A stretch of 64,000 nucleotides of DNA, taken from NCBI RefSeq assembly GCF_002368035.1, contig NZ_AP018222.1:2892534-2956533 (forward strand), given 5' to 3'. This stretch comes from Nostoc linckia NIES-25 (GTDB lineage: Bacteria; Cyanobacteriota; Cyanobacteriia; Cyanobacteriales; Nostocaceae). Made by a program: the position numbers and the translations under genes. This document shows, one piece after another, positions 1-9,061 of the stretch; position 1 is the first letter of the stretch, and every line of letters begins with the position of its first letter. The notes beneath the pieces are model-generated. The model was given only the letters and a program-made list of their open reading frames with translations. It did no database searches and was not told the DNA's origin.

Positions 1-305
1 CTGGCGGCCATCCCGATGTGGCTAGTAGCTTGAACAATTTAGCAGCACTCTACGATAGCCTTGGGCGGTACAACGATGCCGAACCTCTCTACATTGATGC
101 CCTGGTAATGTGTCAACGGGTATTAGGCGTTAATCATCCTTCTACGGTGACAGTTCAAAAAAATCTAGCAATTCTGCAACAGCAGTTAACTCCCCGTGCA
201 GTCTGGATGCGTCGCTTAGGTTATCTTCTGCAAATCTTGTTAGCGATATTAATTCTACCGTTTTACCTACTATGGCGATTAGCTAAAAAATTAATTCGTA
301 ATTAA
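1..305 (+). CDS. TPR (kinesin light chain-like) protein, C-terminal part
   Basis: The reading frame is already open at the window edge: GGHPDV precedes the first GTG codon, so the 5' part lies outside. The visible protein holds the end of a tetratricopeptide array of the kinesin-light-chain type (HPDVASSLNNLAALY, then GRYNDAEPLYIDAL and HPSTV). Such arrays are protein-interaction scaffolds. After the repeats comes a basic residue pair and one hydrophobic segment (about 25 residues, LLQILLAILILPFYLLW) with a lysine/arginine tail, so the C terminus is probably membrane anchored with the tail in the cytoplasm. Partner domains at the missing N terminus, such as NB-ARC or CHAT, are possible but not visible. 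Confidence 0.8.
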   Translation, partial: GGHPDVASSLNNLAALYDSLGRYNDAEPLYIDALVMCQRVLGVNHPSTVTVQKNLAILQQQLTPRAVWMRRLGYLLQILLAILILPFYLLWRLAKKLIRN

Positions 306-406
306 AAAACTGGGTTCAGGCGATAGAGTTTGCAATCTAATAATTTTAAGCGAACAATCTTCAATCAAGACTATGATAGTAAAAAAATACTGCAATATTA
401 TCATAA

Positions 407-487
407 ATCAATGAATATATTGAGCGCAATCATGTTCATGATGAATTAGTCCATCCAGCGATTAAAGCCAGACTCAATCAAAAATGA
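407..487 (+). other. short coding-like fragment between the TPR gene and parD
   Basis: The 250-bp gap holds a 26-codon open stretch that ends in TGA and reads IERNHVHDELVHPAIKARL near its end. It has no start codon in frame after the preceding stop. It looks like the C-terminal scrap of a lost gene, but I cannot name the family. Confidence 0.2.
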
Positions 488-552
488 CGATTTTTGCTCA
501 ATGACTCTATGATAAAACTAGTGAACCCTTCTTAACACGAATTGGTAAGGTT

Positions 553-807
553 ATGAGTAGCATTAATATTTTCTTACCTGACTCAATGAAAAGTTTTGTT
601 GAAGAACAAGTGGCTCAAGGTGGCTACGGTTCAGTTAGCGAATATCTACAAGAATTAATTACTCAAGATCAAAAACGCAAGATGCAAGAACATGTAGAAG
701 AACTTTTAATTGCAGGACTTGAAAGTGGAGAGCCAATAGAAGTTAATGATGAATGGTGGCAGCAAAAACGCACAAACTTGATAAATCAATTGCATCAAGA
801 AAAATAA
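553..807 (+). CDS. parD: ParD-type antitoxin
   Basis: An 84-residue protein matching ParD antitoxins: an N-terminal ribbon-helix-helix DNA-binding region (SINIFLPDSMKSFVEEQV, then GGYGSVSEYLQELI) and a charged C-terminal helix that would wrap the toxin. ParD neutralises ParE and normally represses its own operon through the RHH domain. The stop codon overlaps the ATG of the next gene (TAATG), so the two are translationally coupled. The length is normal for the family. Antitoxin identity is clear; specificity is an inference. Confidence 0.92.
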   Translation: MSSINIFLPDSMKSFVEEQVAQGGYGSVSEYLQELITQDQKRKMQEHVEELLIAGLESGEPIEVNDEWWQQKRTNLINQLHQEK

Positions 808-1124
808 TGACAAAGCGAATAGTCATTACACCCAAAGCCAGTTTAGATATTGATGAGTATTTTGTTTACATTGGCCAAGAAAACCCGGACACAGCTCTTT
901 TGTTCTTTGACTCTGTAAGAGAAACATTTGCACAGTTAGCAAGAATGCCTGGAATGGGTAGCCGTTATCCTTTGAATAATCTTCGTTTACAAGGTTTACG
1001 TAAATGGGCTGTTAAGGGATTTAAAAAGTATCTAATCTTTTACTTTGAGCGAGATGAAAGCATTGAAGTTGTGCGGATTCTCTATGCTGGGCAAGATATA
1101 GAAAGGATTTTAGAACAGGAATGA
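807..1124 (+). CDS. parE: ParE/RelE-family toxin
   Basis: A 105-residue toxin of the RelE/ParE fold (MTKRIVITPKASLDIDEYFVYI near the start, GLRKWAVKGFKKYLIFYFE, then VRILYAGQDIERIL). ParE proteins usually poison DNA gyrase. The frame is open further upstream to a GTG at 753, but that would bury the start inside parD. The ATG at 807 overlaps the parD stop by one base and gives the family's usual length, so I chose it. The pair probably acts as a stabilising module. No plasmid genes lie nearby, so it is a chromosomal copy. Confidence 0.92.
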   Translation: MTKRIVITPKASLDIDEYFVYIGQENPDTALLFFDSVRETFAQLARMPGMGSRYPLNNLRLQGLRKWAVKGFKKYLIFYFERDESIEVVRILYAGQDIERILEQE

Positions 1125-1163
1125 TATTGATTAGCGATCGCAATATCCAACCCAACCTTATGC

Positions 1164-1199
1164 TGTTGAGTGTTGACTGTGAACTGTCAACACTCAACA
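1164..1199. terminator. 14-bp perfect inverted repeat between convergent genes
   Basis: TGTTGAGTGTTGAC and its complement are separated by 8 bases, between the end of parE and the end of the minus-strand gene at 1247. The position suits a bidirectional terminator, but no clear T-run follows on either strand. It may instead be one of the dispersed palindromes seen across the window. Confidence 0.45.
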
Positions 1200-1246
1200 A
1201 CCAACTACTGAAGTTATTGTTTATTTTTTGGAGTTCCCTTAGCGAT

Positions 1247-1807
1247 TTAGGGATTAATTGCAGAATTAGCCATTTTAACTAAAGAAGCGCGATCGCCTGC
1301 TTTCAATCCCACAGTATATTGCACGCTCTGTTGTCGCCAAGTCAAGGTAGCATCTGAACAATTAGCACCACAACTAAAATCCACAAAATAGCCAGTGATA
1401 CCTTTAGCTAAAGACACGCGTTTACCGATGAGACGAGGGGTTTTGTGGGTTACCGCTTCAGCAGAAAGCACACCCAAACGGCAAGCAGTTCCACCATTAC
1501 AGTCAGGACTAAAACCAAGTAAGATATCGTACTTTTTTTGACTAGCAGTTTCTATAATCGCGTAAATCGGGTTTTCCCCATCCGATTCAGGAATAAACTT
1601 CGGTAATAGAATGTTGATTTTAGTTTTTTGCTTTAGTTTAGGCAAAATCGACTTAAAAACTGGATGTGATTGGATTTTAGCTTGTCCTTGCGCTATCAGT
1701 TGAGTTTGATTGTTAACAGTGGCTACTGCTGACTGAGGAAAGCTACTAGGGCTAACTAATAAAAACACAGCACACACAGCACTAATTTTTCTAAAGCCTA
1801 AAATCAT
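1247..1807 (-). CDS. exported hypothetical protein
   Basis: I do not recognise the family. From the ATG at 1807 the protein has 186 residues and opens with a good signal peptide (MILGFRKISAVCAVFLLVSP, then QSAVA as a plausible cleavage region). The frame stays open to 1894, but that would place 29 residues with no export character before the signal, so the internal start is preferred. The mature part has four cysteines in two pairs (DCNGGTAC and CGANC), suggesting disulphides in the periplasm. It converges with parE. Function unknown. Confidence 0.6.
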   Translation of the reverse strand: MILGFRKISAVCAVFLLVSPSSFPQSAVATVNNQTQLIAQGQAKIQSHPVFKSILPKLKQKTKINILLPKFIPESDGENPIYAIIETASQKKYDILLGFSPDCNGGTACRLGVLSAEAVTHKTPRLIGKRVSLAKGITGYFVDFSCGANCSDATLTWRQQSVQYTVGLKAGDRASLVKMANSAINP

Positions 1808-1894
1808 AATTACAAACCTATGTAATCTCAAACACTTATTTGTAATACCCATTTTTAGTATTAAATTACGCATTTTATAGATAGAAAAGTACAA

Positions 1895-2331
1895 AAGCTG
1901 GGAATAATAAAATACAAAATAGATTCGGTCAAACAGGCCAACTTAATTTAAGATTAAACAATAATAGTAGCGTCGCAAGGCTAAAATGTTACAAGAAATT
2001 TTATTGTGGGATGGGTGTCCTCACCCGTCCGGGCGGGCAGGATGCCTACCCCACAAGATCTAAATTTTATGCACTATTTTAAGCTTGTCACGCTAATAGA
2101 GTGAGTTGTGGCACAGCCCAACTCACTATTTTCATATCGTCTAACTTGAAATTGCTCAATGGTGAGCAAAAATACTTGTCTCAAGTCCCTAGTCCACTGT
2201 TCTTACAGGTTTGGACTTAAAAATCTGGTAAATTTTTGATTGTAGAGATAAAAATAGATAAAAGGTCACTTGACCTCTAACTATTAATCGGATAGCCTTA
2301 GCGTTCAGAAACATTATTTCTTGGGAAACCG
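1895..2331. other. intergenic region with dispersed repeat
   Basis: A 437-bp gap between divergently transcribed genes. Around 2010-2060 it carries a GC-rich imperfect palindrome (GTGGGATGGGTGTCC ... ACCCCAC) of dispersed-repeat type. The rest is AT-rich and presumably contains the promoters of both neighbours. I see no further gene. Confidence 0.4.
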
Positions 2332-2709
2332 ATGAACAGAAAACTAATACTTAATTTGCTTTCCAATTCCACAATTTTTGCTTCGCTGATGTCCACCTTG
2401 GGAGTATTTCATCCCGCCCATGCTAGTATTACTCAGCGATTAATGCACACACAAGACGGTCGTACCTGTATCACTAACCCACATGGTGGAAAAGATTTTA
2501 TATGCATTCGAGATTCTGAGAGAAAGCTCCCTTATACCTCTCAACAACGTTCCGCAACCATTGTCACATCAATGTCAGATCAAAATATTGCTATGTTGAA
2601 CTTTACCGATGAGGAAAGCGATGCAGCAATTAAATTATTTGGTTGCGACTGTCCGTATTGCATAAATTCTTTACGTCAGTTGCAGGGTACTGGAAACTTG
2701 GTGTATTAG
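2332..2709 (+). CDS. small exported cysteine-containing hypothetical protein
   Basis: A 125-residue protein with an N-terminal signal peptide (basic start, hydrophobic stretch, cleavage after AHA near residue 31). The C-terminal third carries FGCDCPYCINSLRQLQG, a CxCxxC cluster that could bind metal or form disulphides. It has no recognised domain. The gene stands alone, with about 400 bp of gene-free DNA on each side. It resembles short periplasmic proteins of unknown role in filamentous cyanobacteria, but I cannot name one. Confidence 0.55.
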   Translation: MNRKLILNLLSNSTIFASLMSTLGVFHPAHASITQRLMHTQDGRTCITNPHGGKDFICIRDSERKLPYTSQQRSATIVTSMSDQNIAMLNFTDEESDAAIKLFGCDCPYCINSLRQLQGTGNLVY

Positions 2710-3112
2710 ACTTGAAAACTTTTGATGACGATCGCAATAACTTCTATTAAACTGTTAACAACATCCCAATAGTTTGCACAAGTGTACCAATTTTGGATTT
2801 GAGATTTTGGACTTCGGCTTACCTCGACTTCTCTACGAGACGCTACGCCCAGCCTTGCTTCCCCGAAGGGGTAGGCTCGGCACAAGTCGCTCAGTCGAAA
2901 GATTTGGGATTAAAAGTCTTAATCACAAAGCTATTCCAAGAATTCCAAACAATACTACTTATCCTAAATTTGGTAAAAAGTATACAAACCAAAAAAAGCA
3001 TTTTTAATTACAACCAGAGGAAAGAAGACGCGGGGACGGAGATATATAAAGACGAAGAGATTAATTTTTCGGCGTTACTATGTCCCTGCATCCTCTTGTC
3101 CCCGCGTCCACT
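2710..3112. repeat. gene-free stretch with dispersed repeats and an 11-bp inverted repeat
   Basis: Around 2812-2905 lies a dispersed repeat containing CTACGAGACGCTACGC, whose core recurs in inverted or direct form near 6905 and 9390. An inverted repeat, GACGCGGGGAC (3027-3037) and GTCCCCGCGTC (3098-3108), sits just beyond the end of the minus-strand helicase gene and could fold in its 3' end. Short open frames here are repeat-derived and not genes. Confidence 0.45.
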
Positions 3113-5785
3113 TCACTCAATCACTTCATTCACAGGGAATCTATCAATCAATTGCATTGCTCGATAAGCATTACGCTGGAAAGAGTTTGGTAAATTGGGA
3201 ACGTGGGGTATCTGCGATAATAAATCTAACGTCCGCCGTAAAATTCTCACCACGTCACCTTCATCCAAACTGGTGTTGTTACACAGTTCTGTCCACTCCA
3301 TACCTAGCGCCCATTGCTCCACAAGGGCAATTAATTCAAACTCCAACCATATAGGTAATGCTACGTTATAACGTCGTTGCAGTTGAAACATTTGACGACG
3401 AATTCCCCGCAATTTTGCTAAGGCTTCTGTGACTTCATTACTGAGGTCAAAGTTAACCTTACTATCTGGACGTGGAGTTTCTGTCACCAAAGCCGCCGCC
3501 GCCGCTGCTAAATGGTGCGGATCTAAGTTGTCCAGTTCGCCGCTAGCGAATACTAAACCCAGCCACAATTCATTTTCCCCACGAATGGCAGCAGCAATTT
3601 GCCCTAGTTGTGTGGGTACTAGGTTATCCAATGCGCCAAAGTGTTGGAGAATTGCAATTAAATTGAGAAACTCTTCCCAATGACGTTGCGACTGTTGCTC
3701 TACTACACCTTGCAACTCTTCGAGTTCGGCTTCTAGTTCGACATAGCGGGCCCGGCGTTTGAAAATCGTTCCGGCATTGCCTGATTGATGTACGGGATGA
3801 GCTTCTATTTGCTCTTGGATGGCGGTAACGCGACTGAGTTGTTCGGCTACCTCTGGTGCCATATACAAAGACTCTACCGGATTGGGGATTTGGGTGGCGA
3901 TCGCAAATGTTTCTTGACCGCTAAGAACTGGCTGTCCCGGCCTCAACGGCATTTCTGTTGGTGGTAGCACTTCTGCTGGCACTTCAACTCGCGGCAGTTC
4001 GGCATACAAATCGACTACATCTGCTGTAGTTGCCACGTACCAACGGTTATCGTGTCCCAAGCATACCAAGTAAGGAGCGTCACCAGAACCAGGCGTTTTT
4101 CCCACTAACACTGCGGTTACAGGTGTAGACACTGGGATATTTTTACCTTTGAGACTCAACAGAGTTCCTGACACTGCAAAGCCCAACATCATCGCCAATT
4201 GTTCTTGTCTATCTAAAAGCGCTTGTTCTTGCAGGGTTTTCAATATCTGGCGTTCTACTTTTAACCGTTGCCGCAATTTCTCATAAACAGCCAGTTCATT
4301 TTCATCAACAGCGGCGATTTGTTCCTGCAATTGGGCTAATTGCCCTTGCAATTCCGCAATTTCATCATATTCAGGCCTTAAATGCAAAGTCGCCATGTAC
4401 TGCCCAAAACTGCGTTCTATCAGTTCCCTGGCTTGCTCTAAGGTATGGGTTTGCAGCAAGTTGAGTACCATACCATAACTCGGCGTAAACTGGCTGACTA
4501 GCGGATCTGGCTTGGATGTGGCCAAATACGCAGCTTCTTTGGCTCCTTCAAAGGGAGTTTGTACGCTCACCACATGCCCTTGTTTATCCATTCCCCGGCG
4601 GCCTGCCCGTCCCGCCATTTGCAGAAATTCGGAAGCGTTTAACAGGCGGTGTCCAGTATCAGTACGCTTGGAAAGGGTGGAAATTACCGTTGTTCGGGCG
4701 GGCATATTAATTCCCGCTGCCAGTGTCTCGGTGGCGAATACCACCTTAATCAGCCCCTGCTGAAATAGTTCTTCTACCAGTGCTTTCCATGCAGGTAGAA
4801 TTCCGGCGTGGTGGGCGGCAATTCCTCGGTACAGGGGAGCAATTTGTCCAGAACGTCCTGCCTCAGGATTGCGGTTTAAAAACTCATCAATTTGTTCCCG
4901 TAAAATTTGGGACTCTTCATTATTTACCAGCCATAAATCGCCCACTTCTGCCACTGCTTTATCACATCCCCGACGGCTGAAGATAAAGTAAATGGCTGGT
5001 AGCATATCTCGTTGCTGCAAGTGGTTCAACGTATAAATTATACCAGGAGCCTCTGGTCTACCAGCTTTTGTGCGATCGCCTTGTCTTCTTTTGCCTCGAT
5101 TAGCCAGACGGGGGTTAATTTTGGTTTTGCTGTCATTCAACAGCGGAAACAAGCCTTTGGCATTACAAAAGTGGAATTCCAAAGGTACTGGGCGAAAATC
5201 CGAGTAAATCAGGTCTGTTGGCCCGTGGACGCGATTGAGCCAATCGGTGAGTTGATCGCTATTGGCTACCGTTGCGGAAAGGGCTGCCAGTTGAACTTCA
5301 CGGGGACAGTAGATGATTGATTCTTCCCAAACTGTACCGCGTTGGCGATCGTTCATGTAGTGGCACTCATCTAGCACCACTGCGTCAACGTCCACTAACG
5401 AAATTCCAACTTGCCCAATGGGCGTACCATAAAGCATATTTCGGAAAATTTCTGTGGTCATCACTAAAATGGGTGCATCCCTGTTAATGGAAGCATCTCC
5501 AGTTAACAGTCCCACCATATCTAACCCGAATTTTTCTCGAAAATCACGTAATTTTTGATTCGACAGCGCCTTCAGGGGAGTAGTGTAAAACACACGTTTT
5601 CCTCGCGACAAGGCGCGATAAATAGCGTATTCCCCTACTAATGTTTTGCCCGAACCTGTAGGCGCACATACAACTACGGAACGTCCAGCGTTAAGGGATG
5701 CGATCGCATCTTTCTGGAACCGATCCAGTTCAAAGGGAAATATCGACCTCAGGTCAAGTTCAGGAGATGGCGCGGGATAATTCAC
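3113..5785 (-). CDS. Ski2-like DExH-box RNA helicase
   Basis: An 890-residue superfamily 2 helicase of the Ski2/Mtr4 (DOB1-like) type. Motif I is APTGSGKT (residues 41-48), motif II is DECH (139-142), motif III is LSAT (about 170), and motif VI is QMAGRAGRRG (about 390). Downstream are a long coiled middle region and a C-terminal helical domain resembling DSHCT. These enzymes unwind structured RNA using ATP, and bacterial members are presumed to act in RNA turnover. Length is typical of cyanobacterial homologues. It lies downstream of proC on the same strand, about 200 bp away, so it probably has its own promoter. Confidence 0.9.
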   Translation of the reverse strand: MNYPAPSPELDLRSIFPFELDRFQKDAIASLNAGRSVVVCAPTGSGKTLVGEYAIYRALSRGKRVFYTTPLKALSNQKLRDFREKFGLDMVGLLTGDASINRDAPILVMTTEIFRNMLYGTPIGQVGISLVDVDAVVLDECHYMNDRQRGTVWEESIIYCPREVQLAALSATVANSDQLTDWLNRVHGPTDLIYSDFRPVPLEFHFCNAKGLFPLLNDSKTKINPRLANRGKRRQGDRTKAGRPEAPGIIYTLNHLQQRDMLPAIYFIFSRRGCDKAVAEVGDLWLVNNEESQILREQIDEFLNRNPEAGRSGQIAPLYRGIAAHHAGILPAWKALVEELFQQGLIKVVFATETLAAGINMPARTTVISTLSKRTDTGHRLLNASEFLQMAGRAGRRGMDKQGHVVSVQTPFEGAKEAAYLATSKPDPLVSQFTPSYGMVLNLLQTHTLEQARELIERSFGQYMATLHLRPEYDEIAELQGQLAQLQEQIAAVDENELAVYEKLRQRLKVERQILKTLQEQALLDRQEQLAMMLGFAVSGTLLSLKGKNIPVSTPVTAVLVGKTPGSGDAPYLVCLGHDNRWYVATTADVVDLYAELPRVEVPAEVLPPTEMPLRPGQPVLSGQETFAIATQIPNPVESLYMAPEVAEQLSRVTAIQEQIEAHPVHQSGNAGTIFKRRARYVELEAELEELQGVVEQQSQRHWEEFLNLIAILQHFGALDNLVPTQLGQIAAAIRGENELWLGLVFASGELDNLDPHHLAAAAAALVTETPRPDSKVNFDLSNEVTEALAKLRGIRRQMFQLQRRYNVALPIWLEFELIALVEQWALGMEWTELCNNTSLDEGDVVRILRRTLDLLSQIPHVPNLPNSFQRNAYRAMQLIDRFPVNEVIE

Positions 5786-5847
5786 TCAATCACATTTGCA
5801 ACCAGACTGTTTACTATACTAACGGGTCTTTTGTCAACTTCGTTAGG

Positions 5848-5895
5848 AATTGGGCATTGGGCATTGGGCATTGGGCATTGGTCATTGGCAGTGGG
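5848..5895. repeat. heptamer tandem repeat (TTGGGCA)
   Basis: Several consecutive copies of a 7-bp unit (ATTGGGC, then variants) lie in the 200-bp gap between the helicase and proC. This is the short tandemly repeated repetitive (STRR) sequence class typical of heterocystous cyanobacteria. A partly complementary tract (GCCCCATGCCC) follows near 5955. Confidence 0.75.
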
Positions 5896-5982
5896 GAGGT
5901 TGGGAAGCTTTTTGATAATCTCCTCTCACTACCCCTTCTCGGTCATCCTATGCGCCATGCCCCATGCCCTATGCCCCATTTT

Positions 5983-6801
5983 TCATTTTCCCAGTTCTTG
6001 CGATCGCTGTGTGGCAGCTTTTACTGCTTCAATTAAAGCTGAGCGAAATCCTGCCTTTTCTAGTTGGGCAATCCCGGCGATTGTTGTACCACCTGGACTG
6101 GTAACGCGATCTTTGAGTTCTGCTGGGTGCATTTTGGTTTCTTGTAATAGTTTTGCTGTTCCCAGTACAGTTTGCAAGGCTAACTGATTGGCAATGACTC
6201 TGGGTAAACCTGCGGCTACTCCGCCATCAGCCAGCGCTTCTACCAACAGCGCTACGTAAGCCGGGCCGCTACCAGATAGCCCTGTAACTGCGTCCATCAA
6301 AACTTCTGAAACTTCTACGACTTCACCCACAGCAGAAAAAACTTTATGTGCTATTTGGTAATGCTTCTGGTTGGTATATGCACCCGAACAAATCGCGGTA
6401 ACTCCTGCTCCCACCGTTGCTGGAGTGTTAGGCATTGCTCTGATTACTGGCAATTGCACAAATGCACCTTCTAACTGACTTAAAGTAACACCCGCTAAGA
6501 TAGAAATAATCAATGGTGGGTGTTCTATATTCAGAATATCAATATCAGCTAATTCTTGAGCGATAGTACTAAATACCTGGGGTTTCACTGCCAAAAACAC
6601 TACTTCTTTTGCTTGGGTGAAAACCTGGCTGCTATCAGTTGTGACAGCGACATTGTAGTGCTGTTTTAAAAATTCCTGGCGTGAGGGTAGCGGTTCGCTA
6701 ACTATGACTTCTGAGGATTGATAAATTCCAAGGGCGATAAGGCGGGATAACAGCGATTCTCCCATTACCCCACCACCAATTAAGCCAAATTTAATAGTCA
6801 T
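5983..6801 (-). CDS. proC: pyrroline-5-carboxylate reductase
   Basis: A 272-residue enzyme catalysing the last step of proline synthesis: 1-pyrroline-5-carboxylate to L-proline with NAD(P)H. The N terminus has the Rossmann dinucleotide motif GLIGGGVMGESLL. The C-terminal dimerisation domain has the family signature (SGSGPAYVALLVEALADGGV, then RVTSPGGTT). Length is normal. It follows sepF on the same strand with a 220-bp gap that includes heptamer repeats. The pipX-pipY-sepF-proC order is conserved in cyanobacteria. Confidence 0.97.
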   Translation of the reverse strand: MTIKFGLIGGGVMGESLLSRLIALGIYQSSEVIVSEPLPSRQEFLKQHYNVAVTTDSSQVFTQAKEVVFLAVKPQVFSTIAQELADIDILNIEHPPLIISILAGVTLSQLEGAFVQLPVIRAMPNTPATVGAGVTAICSGAYTNQKHYQIAHKVFSAVGEVVEVSEVLMDAVTGLSGSGPAYVALLVEALADGGVAAGLPRVIANQLALQTVLGTAKLLQETKMHPAELKDRVTSPGGTTIAGIAQLEKAGFRSALIEAVKAATQRSQELGK

Positions 6802-6860
6802 TAGTCATTAGTCATTAATCATTAGTCATTTGTCATCGGTCATTTGTCATTCGTCATTAG
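6799..6860. repeat. heptamer tandem repeat (TCATTAG/TCATTTG)
   Basis: About eight copies of a 7-bp unit (TCATTAG with TCATTTG, TCATCGG and TCATTCG variants) begin at the proC start codon and run upstream. The first copy overlaps the codon for the initiating methionine, so the repeat abuts the gene's translation start and occupies the place of its leader. Confidence 0.75.
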
Positions 6861-7021
6861 TTCATTGTTAACTAACAAAGGACAAAGCGCAAAGTCTCTT
6901 GCGTTCGCGTAGCGTCTCGAAAAGAGGTTTGCGACTATCAAAGGCCACTTGCTTTCAGTTGGGAAACCCGTCCAGGGCAGTGGCTTAACTTTGTAGGAGA
7001 GGACAAAAGACTAATTTAACT

Positions 7022-7630
7022 TTATTGTGCCATCCGGTTAGGTTCGCTGCCCCAACTTTGATTTGTAGATGAAGAACCTGCGGGGCGAGAAGGACGGGCT
7101 GGCGGTTGTGGTACTTCATGAAGAACTCCACCTTGGGTACTAACTTGTACGCAGCTTGGCGTAAACAAAAAGATGCTCTCACCGATGCGCTCTTGATGTC
7201 CATCTAAAGCGTAAGTGCCACCTGCTACAAAATCTACTGCTCGTTGAGCTTGATCTGGGTCCATAATTGTCAGGTTTAATACCACTGACTTGCGTTCTCG
7301 CAGCGCTTGAATTGCCTGAGGCATTTCTTCAAAGGTGCGTGGTTCGAGTACTAAAACTTCCGAAATTCCGTTAATTGCTCCTGGCATACCAATCACATTC
7401 CCCATTGGCTTTGAACCTGCTGCTGCTATCTCTTCTCCCATTGTAGGCACTGGTTCCCGCCAACGTCGATTTTGAGTTGCTGGGGCTTCTTGTGGCACTG
7501 GTTGGGGATTTTCTTGCTGATACAGATTTTGGTAATTATTGTCTGTATCTGCTTCTTCTTCGTAATACTCGTATTCCACTTGCTCATTTAGACCTACGAA
7601 GTCCCTGAGTTTGGAAAATATGTTGTTCAT
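7022..7630 (-). CDS. sepF: cell division protein SepF (Cdv2)
   Basis: A 202-residue SepF. The N terminus (MNNIFSKLRDFVGL) is the amphipathic membrane-targeting helix. A variable acidic, Gln/Pro-rich linker follows, then the SepF core (VLVLEPRTFEEMPQAIQALR, SVVLNLTIMDPDQAQRAVDFVAGGTYALDG) and a short Pro/Ser-rich tail. SepF polymerises and anchors FtsZ to the membrane, and cyanobacterial Cdv2 is needed for normal division. It is 385 bp downstream of pipY on the same strand, probably with its own promoter in that gap. Confidence 0.95.
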   Translation of the reverse strand: MNNIFSKLRDFVGLNEQVEYEYYEEEADTDNNYQNLYQQENPQPVPQEAPATQNRRWREPVPTMGEEIAAAGSKPMGNVIGMPGAINGISEVLVLEPRTFEEMPQAIQALRERKSVVLNLTIMDPDQAQRAVDFVAGGTYALDGHQERIGESIFLFTPSCVQVSTQGGVLHEVPQPPARPSRPAGSSSTNQSWGSEPNRMAQ

Positions 7631-8015
7631 TTTGTACTCTCCTGGTGCGAATAGTCGGTATTGACTTGGCTTAAAGGATTAATTTAGCCATCTGCTTAGG
7701 CGCAGCCCGCCGTAGGCATCGCTACATAGGTGGATACTTCAGCAAATGTATTGCTATTTGTAGCCTATACTACGGGCTTTGGCGATGAACGGACACTTTT
7801 AGCAAGGCCTGTACATCGCCTAAACATAATAATGAGTCAAGATTATATCCTAAGGTTTGTCCAAAGGAAAGTTCTTTTTACCCGAATTTTACTTGGCGAT
7901 TGCTCTTGTCAATACTATATCCTTTGTTTCCAATTGCACCAGTCTGTTACAAAATTGTTGTCATCAAATCCCGATCTTTTAATTAATACTCAAGAACCAG
8001 CTTGACACTAGTATG
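7631..8015. other. sepF upstream region
   Basis: A 385-bp gap between pipY and sepF. It contains a GC-rich repeat near 7697-7722 (CGCAGCCCGCCGTAGGC) and otherwise AT-rich DNA, expected to hold the sepF promoter. No gene is evident on either strand. Confidence 0.4.
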
Positions 8016-8684
8016 CTATAAGCGATCGCCAAATAAGATAGTTCCCAATCGCACCATCGTTGCGCCTGCTTGCACTGCCAGTTCGTAGTCGCCTGACATA
8101 CCCATAGACAACTGCTGCATTTTTATGTGCGGCCAGTTTTGCTCTTGGATTTCTTTTGCCAGTTCGCGACATCGATTAAACACGCTCAGAATTTCGGCAT
8201 CGTCCAATCCTGAAGGCGGAATTGTCATCAAACCTTGAATTTGTAAAGTTTTGCATTGATTGAGAGCGGGTAAATCTGATAAAAGTTCTGGTACAGTCCA
8301 ACCCGACTTGTTAGGATCGGGAAGAATTTTCACTTGCAAGCAAACTTGGGGACTCACTCCTAGCTGTTGCGCCAATTGTTCTAAGCGCACTGCCAGCTTT
8401 AAATTATCTACGGAGTGAATCCAGTGGAATTGTTCAATGGCTTTTTTAGCTTTATTGCTTTGCAAATGTCCAATAAAGTGCCAAGTAACATCCGGTAAGT
8501 CTTGCAACTGGGCTTGTTTAATGGCGGCTTCTTGGATACGGCTCTCCCCAAAATCACGAATTCCTGCGGCATAGGCACAGCGAATAGCCTCAACAGGAAC
8601 TTGCTTGCTAACAGCAATCAATCTGACTGAAGTTGGCAGCGAGGAGCGAATGGAAACAATACCTTCGTAAATCGAACTGCTCAT
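8016..8684 (-). CDS. pipY: PLP homeostasis protein PipY (YggS/PLPBP family)
   Basis: A 222-residue YggS/PLPHP protein with a single TIM-barrel domain. The PLP-binding lysine is in RLIAVSKQ (Lys27). The phosphate-binding region near the C terminus is intact (LSMGMSGDYELAVQAGATMVRLGT). The family has no known enzymatic reaction; it buffers pyridoxal phosphate and affects amino-acid and keto-acid pools. Its ATG overlaps the pipX stop by four bases (ATGA), so the two are translationally coupled. That arrangement is the source of the cyanobacterial name PipY. Confidence 0.95.
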   Translation of the reverse strand: MSSSIYEGIVSIRSSLPTSVRLIAVSKQVPVEAIRCAYAAGIRDFGESRIQEAAIKQAQLQDLPDVTWHFIGHLQSNKAKKAIEQFHWIHSVDNLKLAVRLEQLAQQLGVSPQVCLQVKILPDPNKSGWTVPELLSDLPALNQCKTLQIQGLMTIPPSGLDDAEILSVFNRCRELAKEIQEQNWPHIKMQQLSMGMSGDYELAVQAGATMVRLGTILFGDRL

Positions 8685-8959
8685 TGGAAGGTGCGTTGGA
8701 AAACACTCTGAAGCTGATCGTACTCCTGAGATTGCCCAGTGCGACGCAGAGTACGTAAGCGATTTTCCAACATCATTCTAGCTTCAGTTCGTCCGATAGG
8801 CTGGAACTTAACACCTTTAATGTCATTTGCCACCAAAAAAAATAAACGCTGGGCATAAAGTGTAGTGAATAGATCCTGGTTTTCATCAACCATACAGATC
8901 TTGTAAAGCAAACCCCAAGTTGGATGATTTATGTAAGTTTCTGCGTTTTCTGGATTCAT
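8681..8959 (-). CDS. pipX: NtcA co-activator PipX
   Basis: A 92-residue protein matching PipX throughout: MNPENAETYINHPTWGLLY, the Tudor-like N-terminal domain (LFTTLYAQRLFFLV, KFQPIGRTEARMMLENRL) and two C-terminal helices. PipX binds either 2-oxoglutarate-loaded NtcA, enhancing nitrogen-control transcription, or PII, which sequesters it when nitrogen is plentiful. It is the first gene of the pipX-pipY pair. Upstream lie a gene remnant and the pabB/trpE pseudogene, so the promoter must be in the roughly 100 bp before the ATG. I found no convincing GTA-N8-TAC NtcA site there. Confidence 0.96.
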   Translation of the reverse strand: MNPENAETYINHPTWGLLYKICMVDENQDLFTTLYAQRLFFLVANDIKGVKFQPIGRTEARMMLENRLRTLRRTGQSQEYDQLQSVFQRTFQ

Positions 8960-9061
8960 TGAATAGTCAAGGTGGGAGATATGTATGTGCTTTCGCAGTT
9001 CATTCCAAACATTCAGACGATAATACCAACATTCGTCAGAATCTTTTCTTAAAATGCGAAA

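Noticed and set aside
753..806. Longer ParE starting inside parD
   Set aside because: It would overlap parD by 55 bp; the TAATG overlap at 805-809 and family length support the ATG at 807.
2774..3354. Short plus-strand frames near the end of the helicase gene
   Set aside because: They are built from dispersed repeats and the antisense of the helicase C terminus, with no recognisable domains.
8960..9061. NtcA site upstream of pipX
   Set aside because: No GTA-N8-TAC motif with a correctly spaced -10 box was found in the roughly 100 bp available.
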